NCBI GenBank assembly: GCA_947034885.2
Contig: OX344749.2
Location: 17,561,501 to 17,625,500 of the forward strand
Length of the DNA: 64,000 bases
Reading direction: 5' to 3'
DNA from: Thuidium tamariscinum
Taxonomy: Eukaryota; Streptophyta; Bryopsida; Hypnales; Thuidiaceae
Position 1 is the stretch's first letter; every line of letters begins with the position of its first letter. Below the pieces are notes generated by a model. The model worked only from the letters and a program-made list of their open reading frames with translations. It was not told where the DNA came from and made no database searches. Both the position numbers and the translations under genes were made by a program. Shown piece by piece: positions 1-12,289 of this stretch.

Positions 1-248
1 AATTACCTTTGAGAATTTTTCTCACATAAATTTATCCATCTCCAAAAGGTAGAGGTAGCAAAGTTTATAATTATTAATTTTTCATTTGTGAATATTTGGT
101 GAACTTTTACCTTGATTTTTCATTATTAAAATAAAAATAAAGAAAAGCACATATTAAATAGTACATGTAGTGATTTCATTAAGGGAATTATATGTACAAG
201 AGATGCAAAAGCTAGTTATCTTTTATAGTTTAGATAGATTATAGTATC
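1..248. other. AT-rich intergenic DNA
   Basis: No gene, RNA or repeat boundary is recognisable here. The stretch is strongly AT-rich and ends at the TTAA flank of the first piggyBac-like element. Confidence 0.5.
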
Positions 249-252
249 TTAA

Positions 253-1176
253 CCCTTAAAGGACCGCAACTATGTTTCCACCAAAATTGCTCCAAAACTG
301 TCATTTCTAGGAGAGCTACCAAATTTCAGAAAAAAAAACATTTTTTGACACATGTAACCGTAAGATCTCTTAGTGCACTATTTTGGGAAGATGTAGAAAA
401 AAATTGAGAAATTTACGCCATGTAAATTGCAAGATATTAGTGTTTGAAGTTACAAAAATCATTTTTTTACCACTGCGAAAATCCAAGAAGCTGCACTTCA
501 AAAGGTTACATTTGTATGCAAAAATGTCCAAAATGGTTGCAACTATTTGGATTTATTTTCCAATTCAAGTTGGCTATATGCTTGAAAATTTTCATATCAT
601 TTGGAATTGTACAACATGTACAAAAAGAATAGTAAGAAGAAAGAAGTAGAGAATGATTCAAAATACAAAAATGGTAACAATTTATTTATTGAATTGAAAA
701 ATGCCAATCCCAATGGTTCAAATGTTGTAATAAACAATCTACACCCAATGTTTTTATTTTTTTTCAAAAATATTGAAAATTGAGTAAAATAAAGGACTTC
801 AAAGTTTATTTTAGAGAAGAGAATCTATAACTACCCGCAAACTAAAATCCTTCATAACTTTTGACTCATTAATCCAAATGGAATGATTCAAAGCTTTACA
901 TGTATATAAATCTATAAAATCAATTTCAAATTTTTATTTCCAAAAAAAATGATTTTTTCTAATCTGCCCAAACTGCCCGAGTTGAGAAACAAACAATGTT
1001 TTATGCGATAACTTTTCAACCATGTAGTCAAAAGTCACGAAAATTGTTGGGCTTTAAAGATACTCCTCGTCCACACCTTCTATTAAATTTTGGTTCCAAA
1101 ATATAGAAATCTGTAGCCACACGTACCTGCCCAAAATCGCTATGTTGCCAAAAAAGGCATGTTGGTCCTTTAGGGG
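253..1176. mobile_element. Non-autonomous piggyBac-like element, copy 1
   Basis: This 924-bp element is flanked on both sides by TTAA (249-252 and 1177-1180). Its ends are inverted repeats: CCCTTAAAGGACC on the left and the complement of CCCCTAAAGGACC on the right, one mismatch in 13. A TTAA target duplication directly next to a CCC...GGG end is the hallmark of the piggyBac superfamily. No transposase can be read, so this is a MITE-like derivative. The interior is related to the copies at 18505-19413, 19845-20770 and 56095-57012; the 19845 copy lies in opposite orientation. The superfamily is inferred from ends and target site only. Confidence 0.7.
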
Positions 1177-1180
1177 TTAA

Positions 1181-2620
1181 TCTTAATTATTGAAACACTT
1201 CTTGTAGATTTGAAAATTTAATTGTTGACTCTATTTTTGACAACTTTGAAGATTTTTTTCAAAAAAGAAAAAGAAGATAAAGAAGGGATCAAATACAAAT
1301 TACCACCTTAGGTAGTGCAAATTTGCAAAGATGGGACCTAAATCTCAACTTAGGAAGAAGGCAACCTTGAATGATTAGATTGGACACAATCATGCTTTGT
1401 TGTCATTCACCCCCAAAAAATAAAAGATTGAATAAAAATTTAAATGTAATTTAGAATTAGAACAAAACAAATATGAAAGAGACAATAAACTTTTCAACTA
1501 CTAGGATAATTCTATTCTATTGTAGAAATTTCTATAAGAATTAAGCTATAATAAATTATTTTTGTCATATTGATTTAAAAAGGAATCAATAAAAATTAGT
1601 AAAGGTGGTGACTTCCATTGTCTACAAAGTGCCCAAAGCCTACAAAAAACAACTTCTATAAGTAGCTTAGAAACCAAATCCACATATCAATTCAAATACT
1701 AAGGTAGGAGGTCTAGACTCTAAAAAGCAAGTCTTTAAGAGAAATCACATTTTTTAACAACCTAAATCTTATGAAATATTTTCAAATAAATTTTTGTAGA
1801 AAGAAAGATGGAATTAGCATTTGATTCAAGTCATTTCATACTCATTAAACCTTTATATAATTAGTCAAGAATTTTTGAGGTTAAAATATTGTGGTTACTA
1901 AACTTGAGCATCCACGTCCACGTATATGTGTGGATGAGTGTCTCAACAAAGTGGTCACAAAGATGTTTTTAGAAAATGTGAGAATTGCAAAAAGCTCTAT
2001 GCCACAAATGGTCACGTTTTTTAACAATTTTTTTCCCAAAATATGTAATAACTTGATTATGAAGACATTTATGTAGTTGGTTTAAGAACTTTCAACTTTT
2101 AATAAGAAAATGGGATATTTTTAGTATAGTATATGAAGTTATGAGCTTGTTATAGCCAAATAAAACATTACATATGGACTTTTTTGAGGATATAGATATA
2201 TTTAAATGTTTTTTCTAGTGACTTTGTTATGAGTGCTCCAAAGGTTTTGCTTGAGTGAAATGCTTTCTATATTATAAGAACTTCTTTTAATACAGAATTA
2301 GGGACTTTTTTTGTAGTTAAAATGAAGGTCAAATTTTGGGGATGTCTTTTTGGATAAGTAATTACTATTATCATTAGTTTTTTCTATTGTATTTTATAAT
2401 AGAAGATTTAGGTGTTTTTTCCTTTTTCAAACAAATTTGTATTTATTTCCAATGGAATAATTGTCAAAGGAAATAACCTTCAATTTTAGTGATTTATAGT
2501 GACGTTGTCCTGTTGTAAATTCCTACATAGTGTACAAACATATTATAATATGTTTTATTGGGTAGCTTCAAGGTGACGTTAATTTTTTGAATAACTTCAA
2601 GGTGACGTTGTTCTATTGAG
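1181..2620. other. AT-rich intergenic DNA
   Basis: No supported gene. Near its right end a short direct repeat, roughly TCAAGGTGACGTT, occurs twice between about 2567 and 2610, with a similar piece slightly upstream. Otherwise nothing is recognised. Confidence 0.4.
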
Positions 2621-2699
2621 GTGTACAACATCCATTTAAGAACACGATTTTGCCTTAGAGTTTCATTGGATTTTGTTAGTGAGTTTAGTTTCTACATTA

Positions 2700-3165
2700 G
2701 AACTAGAATGTCGAACTGGAGGGTTTTTTCTGAGTCTCAAGATGAAGAGCCGCAACCGGAGGCTGAATTTGAACTTTCATTGTCACAACTGTCGGATCAA
2801 CATCTTCTGTTGCGAAATATTGTATTGCCGCGTGAGCATCCACGAGATGAAGCTGGGCCTTCTCGACCGCCGAAACAACCTCGTGTGGAGCAACGGTGGC
2901 ACGTGAACCTTCAGCGAGATGCTCGAGCTTTGATAATCTTATTGTAAGTTGCGTGTGTTGAGCCCGAAAGTTGTGAAGTGACGTTTGAAGGATGTTTTGA
3001 AGGTCTAAACGACGAGCAATACTTTGGTATGGTGAGGCCTATCGAAGGGAGTCGCGGTCACGAATGATGGTTAGAAGGACCGGTGAATCCTTTGACAAAG
3101 GCAGAACGTGCTGATTATGTCGCCGCGACAATCAAACGCATCCTCAAGTTTCTGTAGATGGAGTG
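2700..3165 (+). pseudogene. Interrupted reading frame of unknown origin, about 150 codons
   Basis: One reading frame runs from an ATG at about 2708 to a stop near 3160 and is interrupted about twice. I do not recognise the product. It begins MSNWRVFSESQDEEPQPEAE, is acidic at the start, has a basic/proline stretch (PSRPPKQPRVEQRW), and ends with a lysine/arginine-containing helix-like segment (ADYVAATIKRILKFL). Base composition is clearly richer in G and C than the surrounding DNA, which suggests once-coding sequence that arrived or duplicated here. It could be a decayed host gene fragment or part of a mobile element. No neighbour explains it. Confidence 0.35.
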
Positions 3166-3249
3166 AAGCTTCGATTGGAACTCTAGTTTTTTACCTCTAG
3201 TAAACATTTATTGAATGTTAGTTCTTAATTTTATATTTTGAGTATTTTA

Positions 3250-4650
3250 TTTTAATCGCAATGTGTGATTATAAATGTAAGATGAAATTTGATGATAGAA
3301 AAATTAGCTTAGGGTTTGGTGATAAGGGAGAGTGTGAATGAGGAAGTGATTGGAATCTTAGGTGGGGTCTTGGTAGGGGTATAGGTTGATGTGCCTCACC
3401 CCCTCACTTATGATGGAGAGGACATTGGGAAAAAGATGCTTAGTTGATGTGTGGAGAGGAGGAAGTGTGTGTGTGTTTTGGGAGTTTTTTGGGTCGAATT
3501 TCAGGTTGATGTAGCTCATTGAGCATGAAGAATTGAGTAATGAAATTTTGGCATGACATTCCTTGTGTTTATAGCTTTCCAAAGAGTGTTTACAAGTTGG
3601 ATTTGGAGTTCGGAGTCAAAAGTTATGAGAGCTTGAAATTGTGAAGACCTAAGGATCTCCATTGAGACGTCAGAGGCTTCAACAAGCTATAACTTTTGTA
3701 ATACTTGTTTATTTGACTTGAGATTTGGAGAGATTGTATATAATTGTAGTAGTTTTCCAAAAAGTCATCATTCATCTGGTTTGAAGTTTGTAAGAGAAAG
3801 TTATGAGGAATTGAAGGTTTGGAGGAAAATTGGAGTTTGGAAGGAAAAAGGCCGTGACTTGAAATGACCACAACTTTGGGTGTGTTTTTCATATGTCTTT
3901 GAAAATTCTTGTGGAGTTAGTTTGTAGAATTTCCTATCCATAATGAGTTTATTCACTTCATTTGAATTCTTATTGAAAAAATTATAGAGTGTAAAAGATA
4001 GGAAGGAGTGTTGCCTTTATAGTTTAGAAACCCGAGACTTTGTTCCTTAATAACTTTTGGACAGAGTCTTAGTTTCTCATGAAACTTTATGAGATTGTGG
4101 ATATTAGTTTGAGGATTCTAAATTGCTATCACACTTGCAATTTGAATTTGTAGTTCAAAAGTTATAGAAAAATATAGAGGCAGTAGTTGGTTGCCAAGGG
4201 ATTTGAAGAACCTCTACTTTGCACTCTAATAACTTTTGGATAGTAGTTTAGATAGAGTTGATATTTGGAGGGTGTTTCCCTTATAAAGTTATCTTTCCAA
4301 AATGCTATTATACGAAGTATTTGGAGACTTAAGCCATCTGTAGCACTAAAAAGAAGGTCGCAGCTAGTGAAAGGAGAAGTTTCTAGTGTTCTTTGGGGTT
4401 CTTTGAAGTTCTTTGGGGTTCTTTGGGTTCTTTTGAAGACTTGAAGATTTGAAGGCCGTACATGCTGAGAACCTAGCCTTGTGTTGTGGTTTGTGGCTTG
4501 TTTTCATTTCTGTTATTCCCAGCCAGTTTTGGAGGCTAGTTGAAAATTCAATTTCTACATTGTAAAACTGTTGCGAGCTGTGGTTATCCAGTAAACGCTC
4601 CATTTTGTATTTGTGGCGACGAAGTGGGGTTAATGGCCCACATGGTCGAT
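3250..4650. other. Possible LTR-type fossil, low confidence
   Basis: A gene-free block ends near 4605 in sequence followed at about 4611 by TGGCGACGAAGTGGGG. This resembles the TGGCGACTCC-type primer-binding site that follows the 5' LTR in some plant Gypsy-type elements. No second LTR, gag or pol was found, so it would be a solo or heavily broken remnant. The assignment rests on that one resemblance. A short GTTCTTTGGG-type repeat lies at about 4388-4440. Confidence 0.2.
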
Positions 4651-7555
4651 CTTTTATGTTGTTCCCATTGATGAAAGGCGCTTCCTGGTCATCGTGGGTT
4701 TGAAGTTTAGAGGCCCATCATCCGGACGGTCACTCGTGTTGGTCGTCCCATTTTACATGTCCGAAGCCTTGTTTCTTATTACACATCTTCACCCTTGGCC
4801 CTATAGAGCCAACCACAGGATAGGCCAACGAAAGAATAAATGAAGATTCAAGCAAAGATTCGAGTGAAGATGAAGAGAAGATTTGAGTTTTGAAGACTTA
4901 TCCAACTTCATTCATTAACGTGCAGCCAGACCCCCTGTGTGTTCCCTAAGCGCGCTCCTCTCTACCCGACAACGTGATGGGTGTCATTTTTGAGCCACTC
5001 ATCTATGCAACTAACCATCTTCAAATGTATAACATTGGTACATTGTAAAATGCAAAATGTACCCCTACATTAGAAGATGCATTTAGAACCTAGTTTATTT
5101 AGGACCTTCTATCTTAGAAACCTTGATAGAAAGTAGATTTGATTCTCCTTCTAGCAACTTATTTTGCTATAGACATTGTAATTGTTGCATAATATTGAAT
5201 ATAAATTAAATATTTAATTTTACATTTAATAATTAATCTTTTGACACCTAAATCTATTTTTCCAATTTTTTAGGAAAATTTTATTTTTATTTTTGTACAA
5301 ATGTATTATTTACCTTGATTTCATCAATTTTATCATAAAGAATTTTAAAAAACTCAACCATTGCTTTGGATGCATTAGAAGTTATTTGAGCAAATCATTG
5401 CCTAATACTTCTTTGTTCATCATCCACAAAATGGACTCTGGAGCACTAAGGGGCTAAATGGATCTACTTAAATATGGTATACTTTAGATAGTAGGTGTAT
5501 TTTTAAATTTTGTTTATATCAAATGAGAACATGTTGATATCATCTTAGATAGAAAGTTGTGGTGTCTAGTAGGACAAACATGTGCGGTATAGACATTCAA
5601 ACCCTTCTGGATTTGAATATTACATTTATTTAGATGATATTGCAAATAATGGTCTAGGTAATAGTAGACTACCAATTTTCATTCATTTAAACATATAAAA
5701 ATCATAAGACATTGACCTATATCTATTAAAAAAATCATGTAGTAGACAATGTTTAATATTTAGGGAATTATGTTACATGGTAACATCTTTCCAATCCTCC
5801 CCATCCGTGCATGTTTTTTTTCTAGCATACCAATTGGTCTACTTCAAATAAGTACATTATAAGTGGAAATTTATTTTAAATTTATTTTAAATGAGATGCC
5901 TTTGTAAACTATGTAGATTCAAGACTATATATATATATATGGTGAGTGATGTTGGCACCAAGTAGCATCATGATATGATATTTAATGCTATTGGAGTTGC
6001 TAAAACCGCTAGGATATTTTCAATCATTTTCTTTGTCCACACAACTTTCCAAAGTTGACACCAATCTATCACTCCTACTTTTGTGCATAGGAATTTTACT
6101 TAAAGTCTCTACTTGTATCTTTGTCAAGTGGTGGAAGTAGGGAATTAGAGAAACTTTGCCAAAATAGTCATTATCTTTGATGAAATTAGATAAATCACAT
6201 AGAGAATTATGTTCTTCTCAATTATTTCCTCTATTGTAAACATTTTCTTCACATTCATGATGTCCATGATTGTAAAAATAAATCATGATCAATGCTTACT
6301 TGGAAATATAGGGAAAAGAATACCATTTCTTGGGTTGAAAAATTTGAACTTGCCCTCCCTTCTTCAATGTGGATGTTGCTAAAGAGTCAATCACTAGATA
6401 TTAATTTTTTGGCCTATAATTTCTAGTCAAAGTCTCTTCCCCATCCCTAGCTACTAACATCCCTCCATCCTTGTCTTTTCCCCTCTAGGCTTCCATTATC
6501 TCTTCCCACCAATATTTCCTTATAAAAGTTAACCTACATCGTCTCTTGTTCATCTTTTCTCCTTCCTCCCACCCTCTCTTCGCCTTCCTTACACCTTATT
6601 CCACCTATAATAGGTGGAGAACCTTTAGCAATCGGAGCAATGTGTGAGTCCTCTCATCTTAGTGATTCCTTTCTTTTTCTTCTATGTTGACATTGATTTG
6701 AAGTTGCTAGCATTTGCATCGTAAAGAAGTTCTTTAGTCCATAGCAAATCCTCAAGATTTGGTTCTTTTCCTTCATAAACATTGTCTCCAAAACTATCTT
6801 TTGAGAAGTATTCACAACTTGATTCTCTTCTGATCCCCTCTTCTCTACAAATTATTGGCTCCCAAAGAAAACTGGATTTTAGGAATAAAATATTTGCTTG
6901 TATTGCTTTTAAAAAAGTTAGTGTTTACTACCCTTGGTTGTAATGGTTGTAGTGACATGGCACATGTGGTCTCCTTTAGAGAACTTGTGGTGGCATTATA
7001 GAATAGAAGCATCAAAGTTATACTTGCAAAGGTTTCCTTTGCCTTCAATCTAAAGTTGAAGTGTAGAGCTTCCAAGTAAGATGCATGGTGTATTAAATGA
7101 AAGAAGTAAAAAAATAATAAATATAAGAGAATAATAACTTGAATTTCATAAAGAATTCAAGAAATGAATCAAAAGGAAACCTAAAATTGTAGAAGAGAAA
7201 TGAAAATAAAAGATGTATCCTCAATTGAGAGTTTCATGTGGAGTTTCATGCAAAGTTATCAACTATGCAAACCTTCTACTATATTTGTACTACTTCACAA
7301 ATATCTCTATTAGTTGTATGTAGTCTAGTATGACTTGTGTAGCTATACTTGCCACTAGCTTCTTAATTAATTTTAGTATAAACATTTAGTGTTTTTCAAA
7401 GAGACTAAATTCAATTGGAAAAGTGCTATAAACTCCAAACATTCTTTTAGTATTCTAGATTTGAACATTTGTGGAGAGACATGTGACTTTGAAGTACAAC
7501 TTTGAAGCATTGGCTATAGTTTAGGTGTTGAGATACTAGATGTCTTATTTCCTAG
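4651..7555. other. AT-rich intergenic DNA
   Basis: No supported gene. A short (TA)n run lies at about 5924-5940 and a pyrimidine-rich tract at about 6470-6610. The stretch 4651-4990 is less AT-rich than the rest and may be transposon-derived, but no family is recognised. Confidence 0.4.
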
Positions 7556-7559
7556 TTAT

Positions 7560-9180
7560 TACATTGGATGGATTGTTTGCCCAAACTATCCAAATTCTCT
7601 GCTTATCAAGGATGTCAAGTGACCTCACCTACTTGATGTCACTACTTTAAGGTAGTTGCAATGTCTATCTAGTGTGTTTGAACCATCTAATATGTGTGTG
7701 GAAAGCTCTTGAATGCTAATGAGTTGATCAATCCTAGGTGTAAAGTGTGTGGTAATACTCCAAAGCTGCGGCCAACAGACCACCTCTTTCTAGACCTCCC
7801 TAATTTCAATGACCAATTACAATCCTACATTACTAGCATGTCAAAAAAAGGAGAGTGGAGTCCCAATTCTATCCAACAAACCAACACTTGAATTTGGAAT
7901 GGGTTGAAAGAGCAATGCATCACAAGAGATCTTAAGTGGGGTGTTCCAGTATGACTTGAAAAGTATAAGGAAAAGGTATTTTATGTTTGGTTTGATGCAC
8001 CTATTGGATATATTTCAATCACAGCTAATTACACTCTTGAATGGGAGAAGTGGTGGAAATCTCCAAAGGATGTGGAGCTAGTTCAATTTATGGGAAAAGA
8101 CAATGTACCATTCAATACAATTATCTTCCCATCTACGCTTTTGGGCACTAAAGAGCCGTGGACTTTAATGAAGACAATTAGTGTCATTGAATATCTGAAC
8201 TATGAATCAGGAAAGTTTTGAAAGAGTCAAGGAGTTGGTGTCTTTGGAAATGATGTGAAGAGCACAAATATACCTATTGAAGTTTTGAGATACTATCTTT
8301 TGATTAACTGGCCAGAGGCGTCCAACACATTATTTACATGGGTAGATTTGCAAACAAAACAAAACAATGAGTTGTTTAAGAATCTTGGCAACTTTGTCCA
8401 TTGAACACTTTCATTTCTAGCAAAGTCAATAGAGGAAGGAGGGTATGGAAAAGTTATTCCAAAAGTTTGTAATCTAGGGGAACATGAACTCACTAGGACC
8501 TTTGCTATTAAGATCACTACCACTCTTGATGACTATATTAATTGTATGGAGTTGGTAAAATTGAAGGGTGGTCTTAAAGTTGCAATGCAAATATCTAGTC
8601 TTGGCAATCTATATTTACAAGAGAGTCAATTTTGGAAGTTGTATAAGGAAGATTGTCCTTCATGTGACATTGTGTTGAAGACTTCAGTTGGAGTGGTGCA
8701 TCTTTTGGCTACACCTCTTGAGCCTTTCATGCCATCATTTTCCCAAAAAGTTCTTAGGCAATTGAATCTTCCCATATCAACCATCAAGCTTGTGAATGAA
8801 GATGGTGATTTGGAATGAGCATCTAAGCCGTGGACTTTGGTCCAAACTGGCCACACTATTGGCAATCCTGAGCCGATATTTGCAAAAATGAAAGATGAAC
8901 AGATAGGAAGTTACAAGAAAAAGTTTGTAGGTAGTTAGTTAGATCAAGCTAGAGCATTGGAGTCTACAACAATATCTCTGTTAGTGTCAAATTCAACCTT
9001 AGACTCTACATCAAAAGGAAAGAAGGAGTGTGGACAAAGTTGTTCAATATGAAAGAAATACCTAGTTGTAGGTTAGGGTTTGCATGTAGATGTCTTCAAA
9101 GAAGGTATTCATATTGGTTTTATTATAGATATGAAGAAGCATCCAAATGCTAACTCATTCTATGTAGATGTAGTATAAAA
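7560..9180 (+). pseudogene. Processed pseudogene of cytosolic methionyl-tRNA synthetase
   Basis: A broken, intronless copy of the C-terminal part of plant-type cytosolic MetRS, the enzyme that charges tRNA-Met. Readable in order: the zinc-knuckle region (CGKLLNANELINPRCKVCG, from about 7695); the anticodon-proximal core ([47 protein letters not shown]); the KMSKS-loop equivalent near 8220, where the family reads GKFSKSKG but this copy has a stop in the loop; the helical anticodon-binding domain (LQESQFWKLYKED, LEPFMPSFSQKVL); and a remnant of the EMAP-II-like tRNA-binding domain near 9125-9175 (MKKHPNANSFYVDVV). Several in-frame stops are present, for example at about 8403 and 8817. Unbroken similarity across about 1.6 kb, with no intron-like interruptions, indicates reverse transcription of an mRNA. 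The N-terminal Rossmann half is absent, as in a 5'-truncated LINE-mediated retrocopy. Confidence 0.85.
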
Positions 9181-9502
9181 TTTAAATTAATAAATCCCTA
9201 ATCCTATCTTTCAAGATAGTAAGAGACAATTCAAACTTAAAAATGCATATAAATTTATCTAAATAAGTTTACAAGGAGTTAGGGGTATTATTGTAGGGGT
9301 TAGAAATGAAATATAAAATGAAATGAAATTAGAAAAAAGAAACAAAAAGAGAAGGCTACAATAATGTTTGGAAAGGGTTGCACATAACCTTGTGAGAAAG
9401 TCATCGATTTGGACTAAAAAAATCTTGAGAGTGTTGTCTTTATATATTTTTGTTTGGATTTTGGTTTCTTATTGATGTAGGTTTATACTACTTGATTTGT
9501 TG
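9181..9502. other. AT-rich intergenic DNA
   Basis: Sequence between the MetRS retrocopy and the next small repeat. No gene or clear poly(A) tail of the retrocopy is seen. Confidence 0.35.
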
Positions 9503-9674
9503 TACTACAAAAAACAAGGGTATATTAAATGACTTGCCTACAATGACTATAGAAGTCATTTTTTGTCCACAATGACTACAAAATAGTCATTTTGCAATCA
9601 CTGTTAAGTTCTAGTCATTGTGGACAAGTTATTGTGGACAAGTCAATGTGGACATTTGTTTTTTTGTAGCAGTG
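9503..9674. mobile_element. Short MITE-like foldback
   Basis: About 170 bp with imperfect terminal inverted repeats around CTACAAAAAACAA. The right end read in reverse starts CACTGCTACAAAA, and both ends lead into AATGACTTG-type sequence. The interior repeats AATGACTA and its complement several times. Ends resembling CACTACAAAA recall CACTA-type derivatives, but no clean target duplication is visible. Confidence 0.4.
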
Positions 9675-9679
9675 TATGG

Positions 9680-10736
9680 GGTCATTGCAAGAAACACTGT
9701 GCAATTTTTGTAGTGTTTTTAGAGTATTTTTTTCTTCAAGAGTACTTTAAAATTCTAAAAAGAATTCTAAAAAAATAAAAAATATATAATCCATGTATAT
9801 ACCCTTGAGAAAAAGATATACTAGAATAGAAAACTATAGAAAAAAATCTCTAAGTAGGAGAACTAAAAAAGTGCAAAATCTCATGAAAATTGGTACTTTC
9901 ACATTTTAATTTGTAAAAAATATTTAAATCAAAATTTTTTAAAACTAAAATTTTTAAATTTGGAAAGAATTAATGTTGATGAGATTTCACTAAAATAATG
10001 ATCTTAAAACCATCTTCAATAATCAATAATCGTGTGCAATGGAAGTTCTATTTATACTCGTGTGGAGGACATAAATTAATATATTTTTCAATTTCATTTG
10101 GAAGATAAATGTTTTACATCTATGAAAATCTATTATAAAAATTTTGTCTAAAAATCATTAAATTTGGGCATTGATAACGTAATGAAAACCATAAACTATA
10201 CCCTATGGTATCTCAGCAAAAAATATTTCTAAATATAAAATGAATTTTTTAAATTTAAAAATGATAATGTATCTAATTAACATAAAGTTAGACATGTTCA
10301 ATATAAATTTCATGTTCATTGGACTTGTGCTCCAAAAATTGTAGTAGACAACAAAAAAGTGACCCACATTGTGATAAGAAATAGGACCGGTGCATAAGAG
10401 GATTTTCAGCTGGTTTACAAGACTGCAAGTTCCCAAATGCTAAGAATGCATTGGGAACGTTGAGAACACAATGCTGATGTGGTCAAGCGATTGCCACGTC
10501 AGAAAATATTAATGAATTAATTATTTTAATTAATATTTTAATATTTTTAAAATATTTTTTAAAATCATTTTCTTTCTTTTTTAAACATTCTGAAATTTTT
10601 TGAAATTTTTTTTCTCAAAATTCAAAAATTCAGACCAGCAAGGGGCTAGTCTGCAGCAGTGGAAACAGTTTCTGGGAACACCCCTGAAATAGTCTTCTTC
10701 GGGGCCAGAAATCCTCTTATGTTTCTTGCAATGGCC
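9680..10736. mobile_element. Element with GGTCATTGCAAGAAACA-type inverted ends
   Basis: The left end GGTCATTGCAAGAAACA and the complement of the right end GGCCATTGCAAGAAACA form a terminal inverted repeat enclosing about 1.06 kb. The same terminal motif bounds the element at 17089-17828, so the two are probably one family. A second inverted repeat (10393-10721) lies just inside the right end. No transposase and no target duplication are seen. Confidence 0.4.
10393..10721. mobile_element. Nested MITE-like element with CATAAGAGGATTT ends
   Basis: About 329 bp bounded by CATAAGAGGATTT and its inverted copy. It lies at the inner right edge of the larger repeat 9680-10736, which suggests insertion of one element into another. 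No target duplication was identified. Confidence 0.4.
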
Positions 10737-11964
10737 TTGTGTTATGATCTTTATTTATACAACAAAGTGGAGAAGTAGAGATGCAATTACTACATGGTGG
10801 GCACCAATTTTAGGGTAGTAGCGGAGCTTGAATTGGTTGAATTCAGTGGATTAGCATTGAATTTGAAAATAGTAGGTGCTCATTGCAACTTAAGACTTTA
10901 TTTTGTATAATCTCACAGTTTATTCACTCCACTTGCATCATTCTTTTATAGATGTTACATTGAACATCTAGATGTTATATTGAACATTATTATTGACATA
11001 AAAACATAAATTGTTTTATTGGACATCCCCTAAAATTGGTTACAAAAATTTGAAAACGTCATATAGAACACAAATTTCTTATAGTGTAATTTGCTCACCT
11101 TCAAACATGACATTCCTTGATGAAGATTTATGTTCAAAAATAAATGTAATAGAGGTCAAAACCAACTTTAGGAACAAATTGTAGGGAGAATTAGATAGAG
11201 ATTCCTTTTTGTTTGGAAATGGAAACTAAATGTGTGTAAACTTCTACCATAAAATGTATTGGTTATTTCCTAGGTGGATTATTTTCATTATTTTTACTAT
11301 TTTTTCCTAATTAAAACATGAAAGTATATATTTTCTTAAGACTTAATACTTTTCAAGATACATGCATGCATAACATTTATTCAATTGTCATCCAATTTTG
11401 CGTTTTACATTATTTGTTTATGTCAAGCAATCTCCTTCTCACCTAGATTTATGGCAAAAAATGACCCTCCTATTGGAATATGCCCTCTTCATTGGACTAT
11501 TTTTTTGGCAATAAATCTCTTTTTAAAAGAGATTGCCCCATAGCCTATATAAATTTCATGAAAAATAGTTATGAAATTGGGTTTTTATATATGACTACCA
11601 AAATGTACATTGATATTAATACTTTACTTGCAAATGTTTTTTTTAAAACTCCTAGAATATATTCCACAATAAACCTAAGAAAAAAACCAGAAAGCCAAGG
11701 GAAAAGATCACTAGAGAAAATGACAACAAGGAGAGAGAATCAAATAATACCCTAATCTACACAAAATGACCCACTATTGAACTTCCTCCCATAAATGCAT
11801 TTTGGACTATTTGTCCTAATTGTATTCTTCCACATTTACACTATCTTTTTTGGTAGAGAGTGACAGATGAGAGGTTTTTAGAAGATTTCAATTAGAGATT
11901 ATTTCTTTTTGAATTTCCTTTAGTACATTGGGTTTGGTACTACTTTGGTTATCCCTTGTATTTT
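10737..11964. other. AT-rich intergenic DNA
   Basis: No supported gene. A short open stretch at 11480-11755 has no recognisable product and a composition like the surrounding noncoding DNA. Confidence 0.4.
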
Positions 11965-11967
11965 CTA

Positions 11968-12286
11968 CACTATAAAGAAACATGGTAAAAAAAACCCACA
12001 CTCAAAATTGAGTGCAGTTTTTTTTGCCACAGTTTTGTGTGGGCCGACTACGAGCATAATCAGCGTTTTTTGCAATTTTCCATTTCAATTTTTTGAATTT
12101 GGGGGCGTGAAATATACCATTAGAAAGGTATTGAAAATACCTTTCCAGTGGTATATTACACGCCCCAAAATTCAAAAAATTGAAGTGAAAAATTGCAAAA
12201 GAAGTTGATTGCCCATTATGCGCGCATGTACAAAAATCGCACTTGGTTTTGAGTGTGGTTTCTTTTTACCATGTTTTGTTATAGTG
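11968..12286. mobile_element. CACTA-type foldback MITE
   Basis: A 319-bp element that folds on itself almost end to end. Left end CACTATAAAGAAACATGGT; right end in reverse CACTATAACAAAACATGGT. The trinucleotide CTA flanks both sides (11965-11967 and 12287-12289), matching the 3-bp target duplication of CACTA (En/Spm) elements. The centre is also palindromic: GGTATATTACACGCCCC near 12150 mirrors GGGGCGTGAAATATACC near 12103. No coding capacity. Confidence 0.65.
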
Positions 12287-12289
12287 CTA

